This document shows, piece after piece, positions 52,568 through 60,740 of a DNA stretch of 64,000 bases. Source of the stretch: Paenibacillus gallinarum (lineage in GTDB: Bacteria > Bacillota > Bacilli > Paenibacillales > Paenibacillaceae); the NCBI RefSeq assembly GCF_014836635.1, contig NZ_JACSQL010000006.1, positions 124,001 to 188,000 of the forward strand, written 5' to 3'. Below the pieces are notes generated by a model. It saw nothing but the letters and a program-made list of their open reading frames with translations, ran no database searches and was not told where the DNA came from. Position numbers and translations under genes: made by a program. The number at the start of each line of letters is the position of its first letter. Position 1 is the stretch's first letter.

Positions 52568-53143
52568 GTGAAGAAACTGACTGTTATGGGTATCCTCATC
52601 ATTCTAACGACCATAGCAATTGTTCTTGTGATCAATCTGTATCCTAAGGAAGTAAATATAGACGAACAAGGTATAAAATACAGATTAGGAAAGGAACAGA
52701 AAGGATCTGAGCAACTTGTAGCTGTAAAGATTGAAGGAAAGTTATACAAGCGTATTTCTGGTGAAAGAAGATTTGAAGGAACGATAGACATTGAGGGTGA
52801 GGAAATTCCAGTTCCACCAGATCTGAGAAAGCTGGATATATTAATAGGAAACGATGGGTGGGGTGCAATTACTTATCCCTATTTTACATCCAGTAAAAAG
52901 AATGATGTGGTAGACCGTACAAATATTCATCCGTATGGATCACTCTTTATAAATAGCGATTTTAGTAAGGTAACTATTTTATTATCAGATCAAAATGGAA
53001 ATGAGTCAGATGGGAATATAGGCGAGTCATGGAATAATGAAAATGGGTACATGATAACGGCCCCAGCAAGTAACCGGGTAGAAGCCATTCGTCTATCAAA
53101 TGATCTAATGGAACAGTTTTTACAAGGATTAGTATTAAAGTGA
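52568..53143 (+). CDS. membrane-anchored protein of unknown function
   Basis: Start GTG 52568 is 7 nt after AAAAGGTGG. The product begins with a membrane segment (LTVMGILIILTTIAIVLVI), followed by about 160 residues outside the membrane with beta-strands (LVAVKIEGKLYKRI, YGSLFINSDFSKVTILLSD). No family recognised. A left half-site lies after it. Confidence 0.65.
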   Translation: MKKLTVMGILIILTTIAIVLVINLYPKEVNIDEQGIKYRLGKEQKGSEQLVAVKIEGKLYKRISGERRFEGTIDIEGEEIPVPPDLRKLDILIGNDGWGAITYPYFTSSKKNDVVDRTNIHPYGSLFINSDFSKVTILLSDQNGNESDGNIGESWNNENGYMITAPASNRVEAIRLSNDLMEQFLQGLVLK

Positions 53144-53179
53144 TGAGCTATCATCGGTATGAGGAAACACGAGAACACA

Positions 53180-53200
53180 AACATCTGATAACAACAGTTT
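53180..53200 (+). repeat. attC-like left half-site
   Basis: ACATC followed by TGATAAC (53186-53192) and AACAG, the usual extended left end. No right arm is found. Confidence 0.4.
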
Positions 53201-53281
53201 GAGCAAGAGTTAAGTGTCCTGAATGCACAAACGAAAGATAAAATAACGAGAACTATCAAAACAATACTTGGAGGTCATTTT

Positions 53282-53839
53282 ATGAAGGAACTAGCTAAAG
53301 AAATTTATGAAGTATCGCATTTAACTGGAGAGTTTCTATTAAGATCAGGGAAAGTATCTAACGAATATTTCGATAAGTATTTATTCGAGGCAAAACCTCA
53401 TTTGTTATCCAAAATCGCATCAGAGCTTGAAAAATTGATACCTCAAGGCACTGAAGTCCTTGCAGGGCTTGAACTGGGTGGTGTACCGGTAGCAACGGCA
53501 CTCTCTTTGAAATCAGGTATACCCGCAGCATTTGTAAGAAAAAAGGCCAAAGCATATGGTACTTGTAAATTAGCTGAAGGTATCGATGTGAAGGGAAAGC
53601 GAATTTGTATTGTTGAAGATGTGGTAACAACAGGTGGTCAAGTAATATTAAGTGCTAAAGACTTAAGAGAAGCCGGGGCAATCGTCACCGATGTTGTGAT
53701 TGTAATAGAAAGAGACATAGAAGGCAGAAAGAGATTAGAAGCAGAAGGACTTACATTACATTCATTATTTAAGATGGAAGAGTTAATGGAGGCAGCTCAA
53801 GATGGCAGTGACTTGAATTTGATAAAGGAGAAGGCATGA
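53282..53839 (+). CDS. pyrE: orotate phosphoribosyltransferase-like protein
   Basis: A 185-residue type I phosphoribosyltransferase. The PRPP loop ICIVEDVVTTGGQV lies near residue 107, and VLAGLELGGVPVATALSL and FVRKKAKAYGTCKLAEG are the usual OPRTase elements. It should form OMP from orotate and PRPP. It is alone, away from any pyr operon, and sits beside acetyltransferase genes, so it may be a second copy picked up as cargo. The symbol is by family similarity. Confidence 0.85.
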   Translation: MKELAKEIYEVSHLTGEFLLRSGKVSNEYFDKYLFEAKPHLLSKIASELEKLIPQGTEVLAGLELGGVPVATALSLKSGIPAAFVRKKAKAYGTCKLAEGIDVKGKRICIVEDVVTTGGQVILSAKDLREAGAIVTDVVIVIERDIEGRKRLEAEGLTLHSLFKMEELMEAAQDGSDLNLIKEKA

Positions 53840-54322
53840 ATGTATGTCTACAGAAGTCTTGAAGGGAAAGACTTGAAAGCGATCTCTACATTTCCACAAT
53901 CGGAAGAAGAATTGAAATATATAAGTCCGGGGTTTAATTACCCCTTAACACCCAATCAAATAGTAGATTTATCGAAGGATCGGTTAGAACCAACTGTAAT
54001 TATAGAGCAAGCAACGGATGAGGTGATTGCTTACGCGAATATATATGGATATGACTTAGAAAAAAGTATCTGTTGGCTCGGTAATGTAATTGTCTCCCCT
54101 AAGTATAGGGGCCAAGGTGCATCCGCATATCTACTTAATGTCATGTTTGAAAAAGCCAAACATCATTTAGGAGTGAGAACGATACGATTAGCTTGTCATA
54201 ATACAAATTCAAGAGGGTTAGCATTTTATTCGAAGTATGGATTCAAACCCTATGATATGAAAATTACCAATATAGACGATAAGAGAATAATTTCGATCCA
54301 TATGAGCAGGGAACTTATTTAA
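53840..54322 (+). CDS. GNAT N-acetyltransferase
   Basis: A 160-residue GNAT. YVYRSLEGKDLKAISTFPQS opens; VIVSPKYRGQGASAYLLNVM near residue 90 is motif A (GxG becomes GQGA); NSRGLAFYSKYGFKPYDM closes. It starts immediately after the pyrE-like stop codon and uses the GAGAAGG inside that gene's end, so the two are coupled. Confidence 0.87.
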   Translation: MYVYRSLEGKDLKAISTFPQSEEELKYISPGFNYPLTPNQIVDLSKDRLEPTVIIEQATDEVIAYANIYGYDLEKSICWLGNVIVSPKYRGQGASAYLLNVMFEKAKHHLGVRTIRLACHNTNSRGLAFYSKYGFKPYDMKITNIDDKRIISIHMSRELI

Positions 54323-54341
54323 AAGTGAATCCTAGTAAAGG

Positions 54342-54914
54342 GTGATTTCAATAGAAACAATACAGATAAAACCGATACATAAATACACGAATGAAGAACA
54401 AAAGAACCTTGGGGAATTTGGATATGTTACAGACTCTAAATATAGAGTAAGCAAAAGGGAAACTAAAGAAAGAACTGTGATCGAAATCGAATTAATTGAA
54501 CTTGAAAGCATGATTCATAAATCATATACAAATAGTGAAGAGGATTACGAGCGTTATAGTAAGATCGCTTCAACGGGATATTCATTAGGGGCTTACATAG
54601 GTACTGAGTTGGTCGGGGTAGTAATAGCTGAGGAGATGCAATGGAATAATACATTATTGATTTGGCACTTCCAAGTCGCTGAAGACTGGAGAAAGAAGTC
54701 TATTGGAAAGCAGCTAATGAATGAATTAACGTGTCTTGCTAAGGTAAATAGAATTAGAGCAATCAATTTGGAAACGCAGAATACCAATGCGAATGCTATA
54801 AATTTTTATAGAAAATGCGGATTTGAAATAGAGGGGGTTGATTTGTCTTATTATACAAACAATGACGTTTTAGATGGAGAAGTCGCAATATTCATGAAGA
54901 GTAAGATAGGGTGA
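54342..54914 (+). CDS. GNAT N-acetyltransferase
   Basis: A 190-residue GNAT. FQVAEDWRKKSIGKQLMNEL near residue 115 is motif A, and NANAINFYRKCGFEIEGVDL closes. GTG 54342 is immediately after AAAGG, so the real start may be the in-frame ATT or ATA just downstream. LSYYTNNDVLDGEVAIFMKS resembles streptothricin/aminoglycoside-type acetyltransferases, but substrate is unproven. Confidence 0.85.
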   Translation: MISIETIQIKPIHKYTNEEQKNLGEFGYVTDSKYRVSKRETKERTVIEIELIELESMIHKSYTNSEEDYERYSKIASTGYSLGAYIGTELVGVVIAEEMQWNNTLLIWHFQVAEDWRKKSIGKQLMNELTCLAKVNRIRAINLETQNTNANAINFYRKCGFEIEGVDLSYYTNNDVLDGEVAIFMKSKIG

Positions 54915-54990
54915 ATAGAGGGAAATATCTCGTAAAATAGTAGCAATTGAGAATATGCATTAATCAATTTGCTGACTAGGAGGAAACAAC

Positions 54991-55519
54991 ATGTTGGTCC
55001 ACAAAGGCACTCTACCACTACAAACGAAACATTTATTTTTACGTCGGTTTGCAGAGGATGATCTGGAATCCGTGTATAACAACATGACCAGTGATCCTGA
55101 GATGACAAAATATTTAGCATGGGATGTACATATGGATATCTGGATATACCAATCCTGAATTCTATCGATGGGCTATAGTGTTAGATAATGAAGTGATTGG
55201 ATCCATCCATTTTCCTGAGTTATCTAATAAACATTCGAAGTGTGAGATTGGCTATTATATCGGCTCAAAGTGGTGGGGGAAAGGATTTACTAGTGAAGCT
55301 GCAAAAGAGATCGCAAGGTATGCTTTCGAAGAGATTAATGCCCATAAGTTAAAAGCATGGCACCATTCGGATAACTTTGCTTCAGGTCTTGTGCTGCAAA
55401 AGCTTGGAATGGTTTTAGAGGGAGAATTTAAACAGGAGATGATACTTAAAGACGGTACGTATAGTGATATTAAAGAATATGGGTTGCTTAAAGATACTTG
55501 GAATCATCTTCATCGATAA
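54991..55519 (+). pseudogene. GNAT (RimJ/RimL type), deletion and frameshift
   Basis: ATG 54991, after AGGAGG, starts LVHKGTLPLQTKHLFLRRFA and runs to MTKYLAWDVHMD before a stop at 55156-55158. The rest is in another frame: WISGYTNPEFYRWAIVLDNE, then GYYIGSKWWGKGFTSEAAKE (motif A) and FASGLVLQKLGMVLEGEF to 55519. In relatives about a dozen residues separate the two parts (the -HxdxEetkeil- helix), so a small deletion with frame change occurred near 55125-55140. A downstream ATG at 55124 could still give a truncated product. Confidence 0.78.
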
Positions 55520-55577
55520 CGATCACTAGGGTTTATTAGGTATTCTAAAAAGTTGTGGGCGGGCTTGTAATCTAATC

Positions 55578-55612
55578 ATCTCTTCTAACAACCTATATTC
55601 GCTTACGAGATT
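55578..55612 (+). repeat. attC-like left half-site
   Basis: CATCTC then TTCTAAC (55583-55589), AACC and TATATTCGCTTACG: outer and inner left boxes of the family. No right half follows before the next gene. Confidence 0.45.
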
Positions 55613-55637
55613 GCCACATATTCTGGAGGGATTATTG

Positions 55638-56105
55638 ATGATAAGAACAGCTAATAAGGAAGATATTGATCAACTCATTCGGTTGAGGTGGGACTATACA
55701 ATGGAATACGATGTTGAAGGCAAACTCAAAAATGAAAATTATGATATCTTCTACAATGAATGCAGAGCTTTTTTATTAAATATATTTCAAAGTCGCAAGT
55801 GGTATGTTTGGATTGCTGAGGAAGACGGAATTATTGTATCAAATATATACATAGAGCTTATACATAAAGTTCCCAGACCAGGTAGAATCACGAATCCTTT
55901 TGCATATATGACCAATGTTTATACAAAACCGGATTATCGAGGAAAAGGCATCGGTAGTAACTTAATATCGCAAATCAATGATTGGGCTAAAGAAAGTAAA
56001 TATGAATTTATTATCGTATGGCCAAGTGATGAAGGTGTAGATTTTTATAAAAGGAATGGATATCAGCATTGTAAGGAACCAATGGAAAATATGTTTTCTG
56101 AATAA
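55638..56105 (+). CDS. GNAT N-acetyltransferase
   Basis: ATG 55638 is 8 nt after GGAGGG and is preferred to 55611. The 155-residue protein begins MIRTANKEDIDQLIRLRWDY; YTKPDYRGKGIGSNLISQIN near residue 95 is motif A and VDFYKRNGYQHCKEPM the end. Typical of aminoglycoside 6'-like or generic GNATs; substrate unknown. Confidence 0.88.
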   Translation: MIRTANKEDIDQLIRLRWDYTMEYDVEGKLKNENYDIFYNECRAFLLNIFQSRKWYVWIAEEDGIIVSNIYIELIHKVPRPGRITNPFAYMTNVYTKPDYRGKGIGSNLISQINDWAKESKYEFIIVWPSDEGVDFYKRNGYQHCKEPMENMFSE

Positions 56106-56166
56106 ATGTTAGATAGCGGACATTAGAATAAAATTAAGGAACCGGATCACATTGAATCTAGACTGA

Positions 56167-56376
56167 TTCTTTCTACAAAGAAAATCTGGATATGAAACTA
56201 GGCGTATAGAAGAGGAAACCAAACTCAGACCGAATAGAAACGGTGAGCTTTATGTTTCGATGTTAAACCCTGTGAGATTATTTGAAGGCGCAGAGGCAAT
56301 GCGAATTGAAGTTATGACTTTCGGCCCAAAAGAAGTGCTAAAATCGTACCCTTTTCAATTATCAGATATGAATTAA
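56167..56376 (+). pseudogene. 3' remnant of an unidentified gene
   Basis: An open frame of 69 codons lacks a start and ends with TAA 56374-56376. It reads RRIEEETKLRPNRNGELYVS, MLNPVRLFEGAEAMRIEVMT, FGPKEVLKSYPFQLSDMN. The sequence looks like genuine protein, with balanced composition and strand-helix periodicity, so it is probably the 3' end of a gene truncated by deletion. I cannot name the family. Confidence 0.5.
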
Positions 56377-56397
56377 GCAATAAGGGGGAGTCACCGA

Positions 56398-56931
56398 GTG
56401 ATCTATGATTTACAAGGGCAAGCCAATATGTCACCAGTTGTGGGTATGTTATATTCCGCTGTAAAAGAGAACAGCCACCGACTTACGTGTATTACTGATG
56501 GGATGTCACAAGAAGAAGTAGATTACAAAGGACCTGATAATAAATCGAACAGTACTGCTCAGTTAATAAAACATATCACCTATGTTGATCTGAACTGGGT
56601 TTATAGAATAAAGGAACAACCACTTCCTCAGTCATTATCAGAAAAATATGGTCCCATGATCGATGAAAATAATCAGCTCCCCATGGTTAAAGGGGTGTCT
56701 TTGAACACACTAATGTATAACTATGAACAAGTATTAAATATGTTGGAAGCAGCATGTACGCAGTTAATCGATGCGGATCTAGACAAAGTTGTTAATTTTG
56801 GACATGACAATGAAAAACAAGCAACTATACGATGGGTGATATGGCATATGGCTGACCATAGTCGATATCATCAAGCTCATATTAATCAGCTTCGAAAATG
56901 GTCAACGTTAAATAAGGGAGGGATTAGATGA
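56398..56931 (+). CDS. DinB family protein
   Basis: A 177-residue four-helix-bundle protein of the DinB/YfiT type. The three metal-binding histidines fit HITYVDLNW near residue 61, and HMADHSRYHQAHINQL near residue 152-167. Such proteins bind zinc or nickel and include bacillithiol transferases; the thiol link is inference. GTG 56398 follows GGGGGAG. The stop overlaps the next start (ATGA). Confidence 0.87.
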   Translation: MIYDLQGQANMSPVVGMLYSAVKENSHRLTCITDGMSQEEVDYKGPDNKSNSTAQLIKHITYVDLNWVYRIKEQPLPQSLSEKYGPMIDENNQLPMVKGVSLNTLMYNYEQVLNMLEAACTQLIDADLDKVVNFGHDNEKQATIRWVIWHMADHSRYHQAHINQLRKWSTLNKGGIR

Positions 56932-57461
56932 AGGACTTTCAAGCTGTATTTATCGACCGTGACGGGACAATAGGTGGCACAGGTCATTTTATACATCCAA
57001 GTAACTTTAAACAATATGAAGGTGCTCAGGAAGCGATCAACCGGTTGAAGCAAGCAGGGTACAAGGTGTTTGCTTTTACGAATCAGCATAGAATCTCACG
57101 CAGTGAAGCAACTATAGAAGATTTTAGACATGAATTCGAGAAATATGGGTTTGATGATTCTTATATCTGTCCTCATAGTGAACAAGATCATTGTAACTGT
57201 AGAAAGCCTAAACCTGGTATGTTGCAGGAAGCAGCCTTAAAGCATCAATTAGACTTATCTAAGTGTGTGGTAATTGGTGATGTGGGGGAAACAGATATGC
57301 TAGCAGCTCATGCAGTGGGTGCAACTAAAATTCTGGTAAAAACCGGTTGGGGTACATCTTCTCTGTCCGATTACAGACATAATTGGCAAGAAGTCGAACC
57401 TGATTATATAGCGGAGCATATCAATGATGCAGTGGAATGGATACTAAATGCACATATCTAA
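56928..57461 (+). CDS. HAD-IIIA phosphatase, GmhB-like
   Basis: A 177-residue protein. VFIDRDGTIGGTG at residues 7-19 is motif I, FAFTNQHRIS motif II, and KPGMLQEAALKHQ plus VIGDVGETDMLAAHAVG motifs III and IV. CPHSEQDHCNCRKPKP near residue 85 is a Cys/His zinc loop like that of GmhB heptose bisphosphatases and histidinol phosphatases. It overlaps the DinB gene by 4 nt, so the two are coupled. Confidence 0.87.
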   Translation: MKDFQAVFIDRDGTIGGTGHFIHPSNFKQYEGAQEAINRLKQAGYKVFAFTNQHRISRSEATIEDFRHEFEKYGFDDSYICPHSEQDHCNCRKPKPGMLQEAALKHQLDLSKCVVIGDVGETDMLAAHAVGATKILVKTGWGTSSLSDYRHNWQEVEPDYIAEHINDAVEWILNAHI

Positions 57462-57484
57462 TGAATCTTGAAGGAGTTATATCT

Positions 57485-57724
57485 TTGAAGAAATATACCG
57501 AAATCGGAATCGGGAATACTTGGTTTGTTAGAACAGAGATTGAACACGACGACGGGTCGGAAAGTGAAATGAAAGGATTTATAAAGCCATTCAAAATGAA
57601 ATCAGCATATATCCGGGTATGGATTGGTACGAATGTTTTGATCATTGATTCCAAGGAAGGCATGAAGTTCTCTAAGAAGGATAGAAGGAAATTTAAATTA
57701 ATGATTGGATTCTCTGGATTATAA
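57485..57724 (+). CDS. DUF3977 family protein
   Basis: TTG 57485 is 8 nt after AAGGAG; an ATG at 57461 overlapping the previous stop is an alternative. The product, about 79 residues, reads KKYTEIGIGNTWFVRTEIEH, then SAYIRVWIGTNVLIIDSKEG, matching the small DUF3977 family of Bacillales as I recall it. Function unknown. Confidence 0.75.
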   Translation: MKKYTEIGIGNTWFVRTEIEHDDGSESEMKGFIKPFKMKSAYIRVWIGTNVLIIDSKEGMKFSKKDRRKFKLMIGFSGL

Positions 57725-57785
57725 GAATGCTACAGGCGATCTCGGCGGAGGTGCTGGAATCTTCCTGATGTATGGAGGAGATTGT

Positions 57786-58124
57786 TTGTTTAAACGAGAA
57801 AATCAAGTGTCTATGGGTTGGTTATGGATAGCTGTATTGTTTGTGGTACTGATCCTAGGTTGCAATCACTTATATGGACACTCCTTATTGGATAGTTTCT
57901 TAAACTACATCGGGATTGGAAGTTGGTCTAAGGACAAACAACTAGGCTGGCACATCACATCATTTTTTACGATTCCTCTTATCCTGATAAGTATGTTTCA
58001 ATCAACTAGGCATCTAAAGAAAAAATGCCCACATATCTTCATGACTTTGTTTATTTATACAATGGTATGGAGTGCGGTGTACCCTGATTTAACTGAATGG
58101 ATCGTTAGTTTAGTGGAGTATTGA
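57786..58124 (+). CDS. small integral membrane protein
   Basis: TTG 57786 follows GGAGGAG at 5 nt and is preferred to the frame's earlier ATG at 57705, which overlaps the previous gene. The 112-residue product has three membrane segments (WLWIAVLFVVLILGC, SFFTIPLILISMF, FMTLFIYTMVWSAV). No family recognised. Confidence 0.6.
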   Translation: MFKRENQVSMGWLWIAVLFVVLILGCNHLYGHSLLDSFLNYIGIGSWSKDKQLGWHITSFFTIPLILISMFQSTRHLKKKCPHIFMTLFIYTMVWSAVYPDLTEWIVSLVEY

Positions 58125-58137
58125 TTAGATAGCAAAT

Positions 58138-58240
58138 ACAAAGCGTCCTATGCATGGATATAAGTTATCTAAGGCAGGGGCGCTTCATTAATACATATCG
58201 AATTAGGGATCCAGAAGACCGACACAAGAACCTTAATATA
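58138..58240 (+). repeat. hairpin and decayed attC-like right end
   Basis: AAGCGTCC and GGGGCGCTT flank an inner stem with TTATCTAAGG in its 3' side, like the middle of site 16. ACAAGAACCTTAATA (about 58224-58238) resembles a right end with two changes. No left box. Confidence 0.35.
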
Positions 58241-58271
58241 TAGAAACCGATAAAACTAGGAGCCGAAATAG

Positions 58272-58778
58272 ATGAGAAAGATTTTTATCATAGGAATTGT
58301 AGCTAGCGGCAAAACAACTCTAGCAAAGCAATTATCTAAGGACATGAATATATCTTGGTATGAACTAGATTCTATCGTTTATCATCAGACAGCGGATCGA
58401 AGAGTTAAACGTACACCAGACGAGCAGGTTGAGGTAATTATGGATATTGACCGAAAGGGACCCTGGATTTTGGAAGGTACTGATAGAGAATCATATCGCT
58501 GTTTATATGAAATGGCTGATACTATTATTTTTCTTGATCCTCCGTTATGGAAACGTCGAATTAGGATTTTTACTAGGTTCCTAAAACAAAAACTTCGTAT
58601 TGAAAAGTGTAATTACATACCAGATTTGGCTATGTTAAAGATGATGTATAAGTGGACAAGTGATTTCGAGAAGGATAGAGAAGCTTTTGAAGCAAACTTG
58701 AGCTTATATAATCACAAACTTATCAGATTAACTGATAATAAACGTTATAAACAGCTTATAACAATGGATTTATGCTAG
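58272..58778 (+). CDS. P-loop kinase-like (FlaR/topology-modulation-like) protein
   Basis: A 168-residue protein. IIGIVASGKTTLAKQL at the N-terminus is the Walker A, ISWYELDSIVYH follows, and IIFLDPPLWKRRIRIFTRFL has the Walker B strand and an arginine-rich lid, as in the FlaR/adenylate-kinase-like group. The last codons (QLITMDLC) are encoded by TTATAACAATG-type sequence (58756-58767), i.e. the gene ends within what looks like an attC left box. Confidence 0.85.
   Translation: MRKIFIIGIVASGKTTLAKQLSKDMNISWYELDSIVYHQTADRRVKRTPDEQVEVIMDIDRKGPWILEGTDRESYRCLYEMADTIIFLDPPLWKRRIRIFTRFLKQKLRIEKCNYIPDLAMLKMMYKWTSDFEKDREAFEANLSLYNHKLIRLTDNKRYKQLITMDLC
58744..58770 (+). repeat. attC-like boxes inside the 3' end of a gene
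   Basis: AACGTTATAAAC (box 58744-58750) and TTATAACAATG (box 58756-58762) lie within the last codons of the kinase-like gene, as if its 3' end was replaced by a repeat left arm. Confidence 0.35.
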
Positions 58779-58805
58779 GTGATCTTGCTAAGTGGGAGTT
58801 GGCTT

Positions 58806-59300
58806 ATGAATATTGTTCTTATAGGTATGTCTGGAGCTGGTAAAAGCACATTAGGTGTGTTGCTCGCAAAAACATTAGAAATGAATTATGTAGATACCGA
58901 TATTGTCATACAAAATCATGAAGACAGGTTATTGCAAGATATCCTTGCTGAAGATGGTGTCTCTAAGTTTATGGAGATCGAAGAGATGGTAGTGTCTGGG
59001 TTAGAACTGGAAAATTGCATCATATCTACAGGTGGAAGTGTCATATATTCCGAAAAAGCGATGAACTTCCTTAAACAAGATGGGCAGATTATTTATTTAC
59101 AACTTCCTTATGAGGAACTGGAAAGAAGACTAAGTGATATAACAACTAGAGGAATTGTGATAAAGGAAGGGCAAAGTCTGAAGGATGTTTTTGATGAAAG
59201 GATTCCTTTATACATCAGGTATAGTGATACAATTCTAGATTGCTCAAATAAAAGTATAGAAGATTGTGTAAGTGAATTGATTGGGGTCATTCATGAATGA
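58806..59300 (+). CDS. shikimate kinase-like protein
   Basis: ATG 58806 is 8 nt after GGGAG. The 164-residue product has Walker A LIGMSGAGKSTLG (residues 5-17), FMEIEEMVV where shikimate kinase has FRxxE, and CIISTGGSVIYSEKAM where the substrate-binding GGG is expected (here TGGS). ERIPLYIRYSDTI matches the ERxxLY..AD end. AroK-like overall. The altered GGG and FRxxE positions mean a different hydroxyl substrate is possible. Confidence 0.82.
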   Translation: MNIVLIGMSGAGKSTLGVLLAKTLEMNYVDTDIVIQNHEDRLLQDILAEDGVSKFMEIEEMVVSGLELENCIISTGGSVIYSEKAMNFLKQDGQIIYLQLPYEELERRLSDITTRGIVIKEGQSLKDVFDERIPLYIRYSDTILDCSNKSIEDCVSELIGVIHE

Positions 59301-59355
59301 TGCTGTAATTAATTAATGGAGCAACTTTGAATCCATTACACGGGGGAGTAAGCGA

Positions 59356-60216
59356 ATGAATCATTTTTTAGCGTTAAGGGATTTAACTCAAGAAGATATC
59401 TCAGAACTATTTAACATGACAGACCAAATAAAAAACGGGGATTTCAAGAGGGTTTTAGAAGGGAAGACGTTCGCTTTATTCTTTCCAAATACGAGTATAA
59501 GGACCAGGATAACATTTGAAAAAGGAATCAAAGAGCTTGGCGGGGAATGTATTCTTTTCCCTCCTGAGTCCCTCAATAAAAAGGAGAAACTCTCGGATGT
59601 AGTGGGATATCTGAATCAGTGGATCGATGGAGTAATCATTAGGCACCCTAGTTTTGAGGTAATGAATGATTTAGCGGAACATGCAGCAATCCCTATTATT
59701 AATGCCATGTCATCAGAAAATCATCCATGTGAAATTGTTGCTGACCTATACACGATCCGAACTATGAAGCCTAACTTTCAAGAACTCACCTACACCTTTA
59801 TCGGTCCGCCGCAGAATATTCTAAATTCATGGATAGAAATAGCTGAAGTACTTGGTCTCACGTTACAACACGTTTGCAGCCCAGGAAATAGGGTCTGTAT
59901 AGACGGTCAGAATTATCAGTTTTGGGCGGAGCTTGAAGATAAACTCGTGGGTAGTGATGTGGTGCTCACAGATTCGCTTCCTCCCGAATACCAAACCGAT
60001 GATTATATTAAAAAATATCAAATAAATCTAGAGAGAATGCGGCTAACGAATCCAGGTGCCCTTCTCAATCCTTGTCCACCCTTCGATCGAAATCAAGAAG
60101 TTAGTGAAAATGTAATGGAGTCTGATTACTTTGTCGGGCATTCTTTTAAGAAGAATTTGTTATATGTTCAGCAAGCAATCATCATTCGATCTTTAGGTTT
60201 ATCAATTGAAAACTAA
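59356..60216 (+). CDS. carbamoyltransferase-like protein (ornithine carbamoyltransferase family) with altered motifs
   Basis: A 286-residue member of the aspartate/ornithine carbamoyltransferase fold. FPNTSIRTRITFEKGIKELG near residue 46 is the carbamoyl-phosphate loop (STRTR-like, here SIRTR). MSSENHPCEIVADLYTI is the HPxQ motif with Glu in place of Gln. LNPCPPFDR stands where ornithine enzymes have HCLP. The amino-acid site therefore differs from a true ArgF. It may act on another amine, or be inactive. It is slightly short for the family (usually 300-330). Confidence 0.8.
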   Translation: MNHFLALRDLTQEDISELFNMTDQIKNGDFKRVLEGKTFALFFPNTSIRTRITFEKGIKELGGECILFPPESLNKKEKLSDVVGYLNQWIDGVIIRHPSFEVMNDLAEHAAIPIINAMSSENHPCEIVADLYTIRTMKPNFQELTYTFIGPPQNILNSWIEIAEVLGLTLQHVCSPGNRVCIDGQNYQFWAELEDKLVGSDVVLTDSLPPEYQTDDYIKKYQINLERMRLTNPGALLNPCPPFDRNQEVSENVMESDYFVGHSFKKNLLYVQQAIIIRSLGLSIEN

Positions 60217-60266
60217 GAGATAGTTATGGAGAAGGACAATGCCAATAAAGAAAGAAGTGAGATCAT

Positions 60267-60728
60267 ATGAATATTTTATTTCTGTGTACTGACAACTATA
60301 CTCGCAGCGTAATTGCAGAGTTCTGCGCGAATAATTACCTGAAAACGAACCATATCACGGATATCACCGTTGCTTCGGCTGGAATTAGGGCCAGTAGTGA
60401 TATCAGCAGCTATTCAGATCTTCATTTTCAGGTGATGAGGGACATGGACATTGATGTTTCACAGTTTAAGAGAACACAATTCGGAGAAAAGTCATTTGAG
60501 GATTATGATTTTATTATTGGAATGAGTGAATTACATAGGGACTTTGTAAGAAAAGAGTACAATCGGGACATCTATTTATTTAATGAAGTTTATAAAAGTC
60601 AAAATACTCCTGTAAACATAGGGGCTCCTGATGAGGAAGGTTTTGATGAGAAGATGATGGAATTGATCCAAATTTTCAATAACGCCATACCTGTTGTGAT
60701 AAAAAATATAAAGGATTATCAAAATTAG
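60267..60728 (+). CDS. low-molecular-weight protein tyrosine phosphatase family
   Basis: A 153-residue protein. NILFLCTDNYTRSVIAEFCA at residues 2-21 carries the C-x5-R-S phosphate loop (CTDNYTRS; usually CxGNxCRS). IGAPDEEGFDEKM contains the general-acid Asp region. It could dephosphorylate proteins or arginine or act like arsenate reductase. Its loop differs from the consensus at Gly and the second Cys. Start ATG 60267. Confidence 0.82.
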   Translation: MNILFLCTDNYTRSVIAEFCANNYLKTNHITDITVASAGIRASSDISSYSDLHFQVMRDMDIDVSQFKRTQFGEKSFEDYDFIIGMSELHRDFVRKEYNRDIYLFNEVYKSQNTPVNIGAPDEEGFDEKMMELIQIFNNAIPVVIKNIKDYQN

Positions 60729-60740
60729 GGAGGGCGAACT

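Noticed and set aside
58744..58750. AACGTTATAA as a complete right end inside the kinase-like gene
   Set aside because: It precedes rather than follows the TTATAAC box, so the two do not form one site; listed only as boxes at low confidence.
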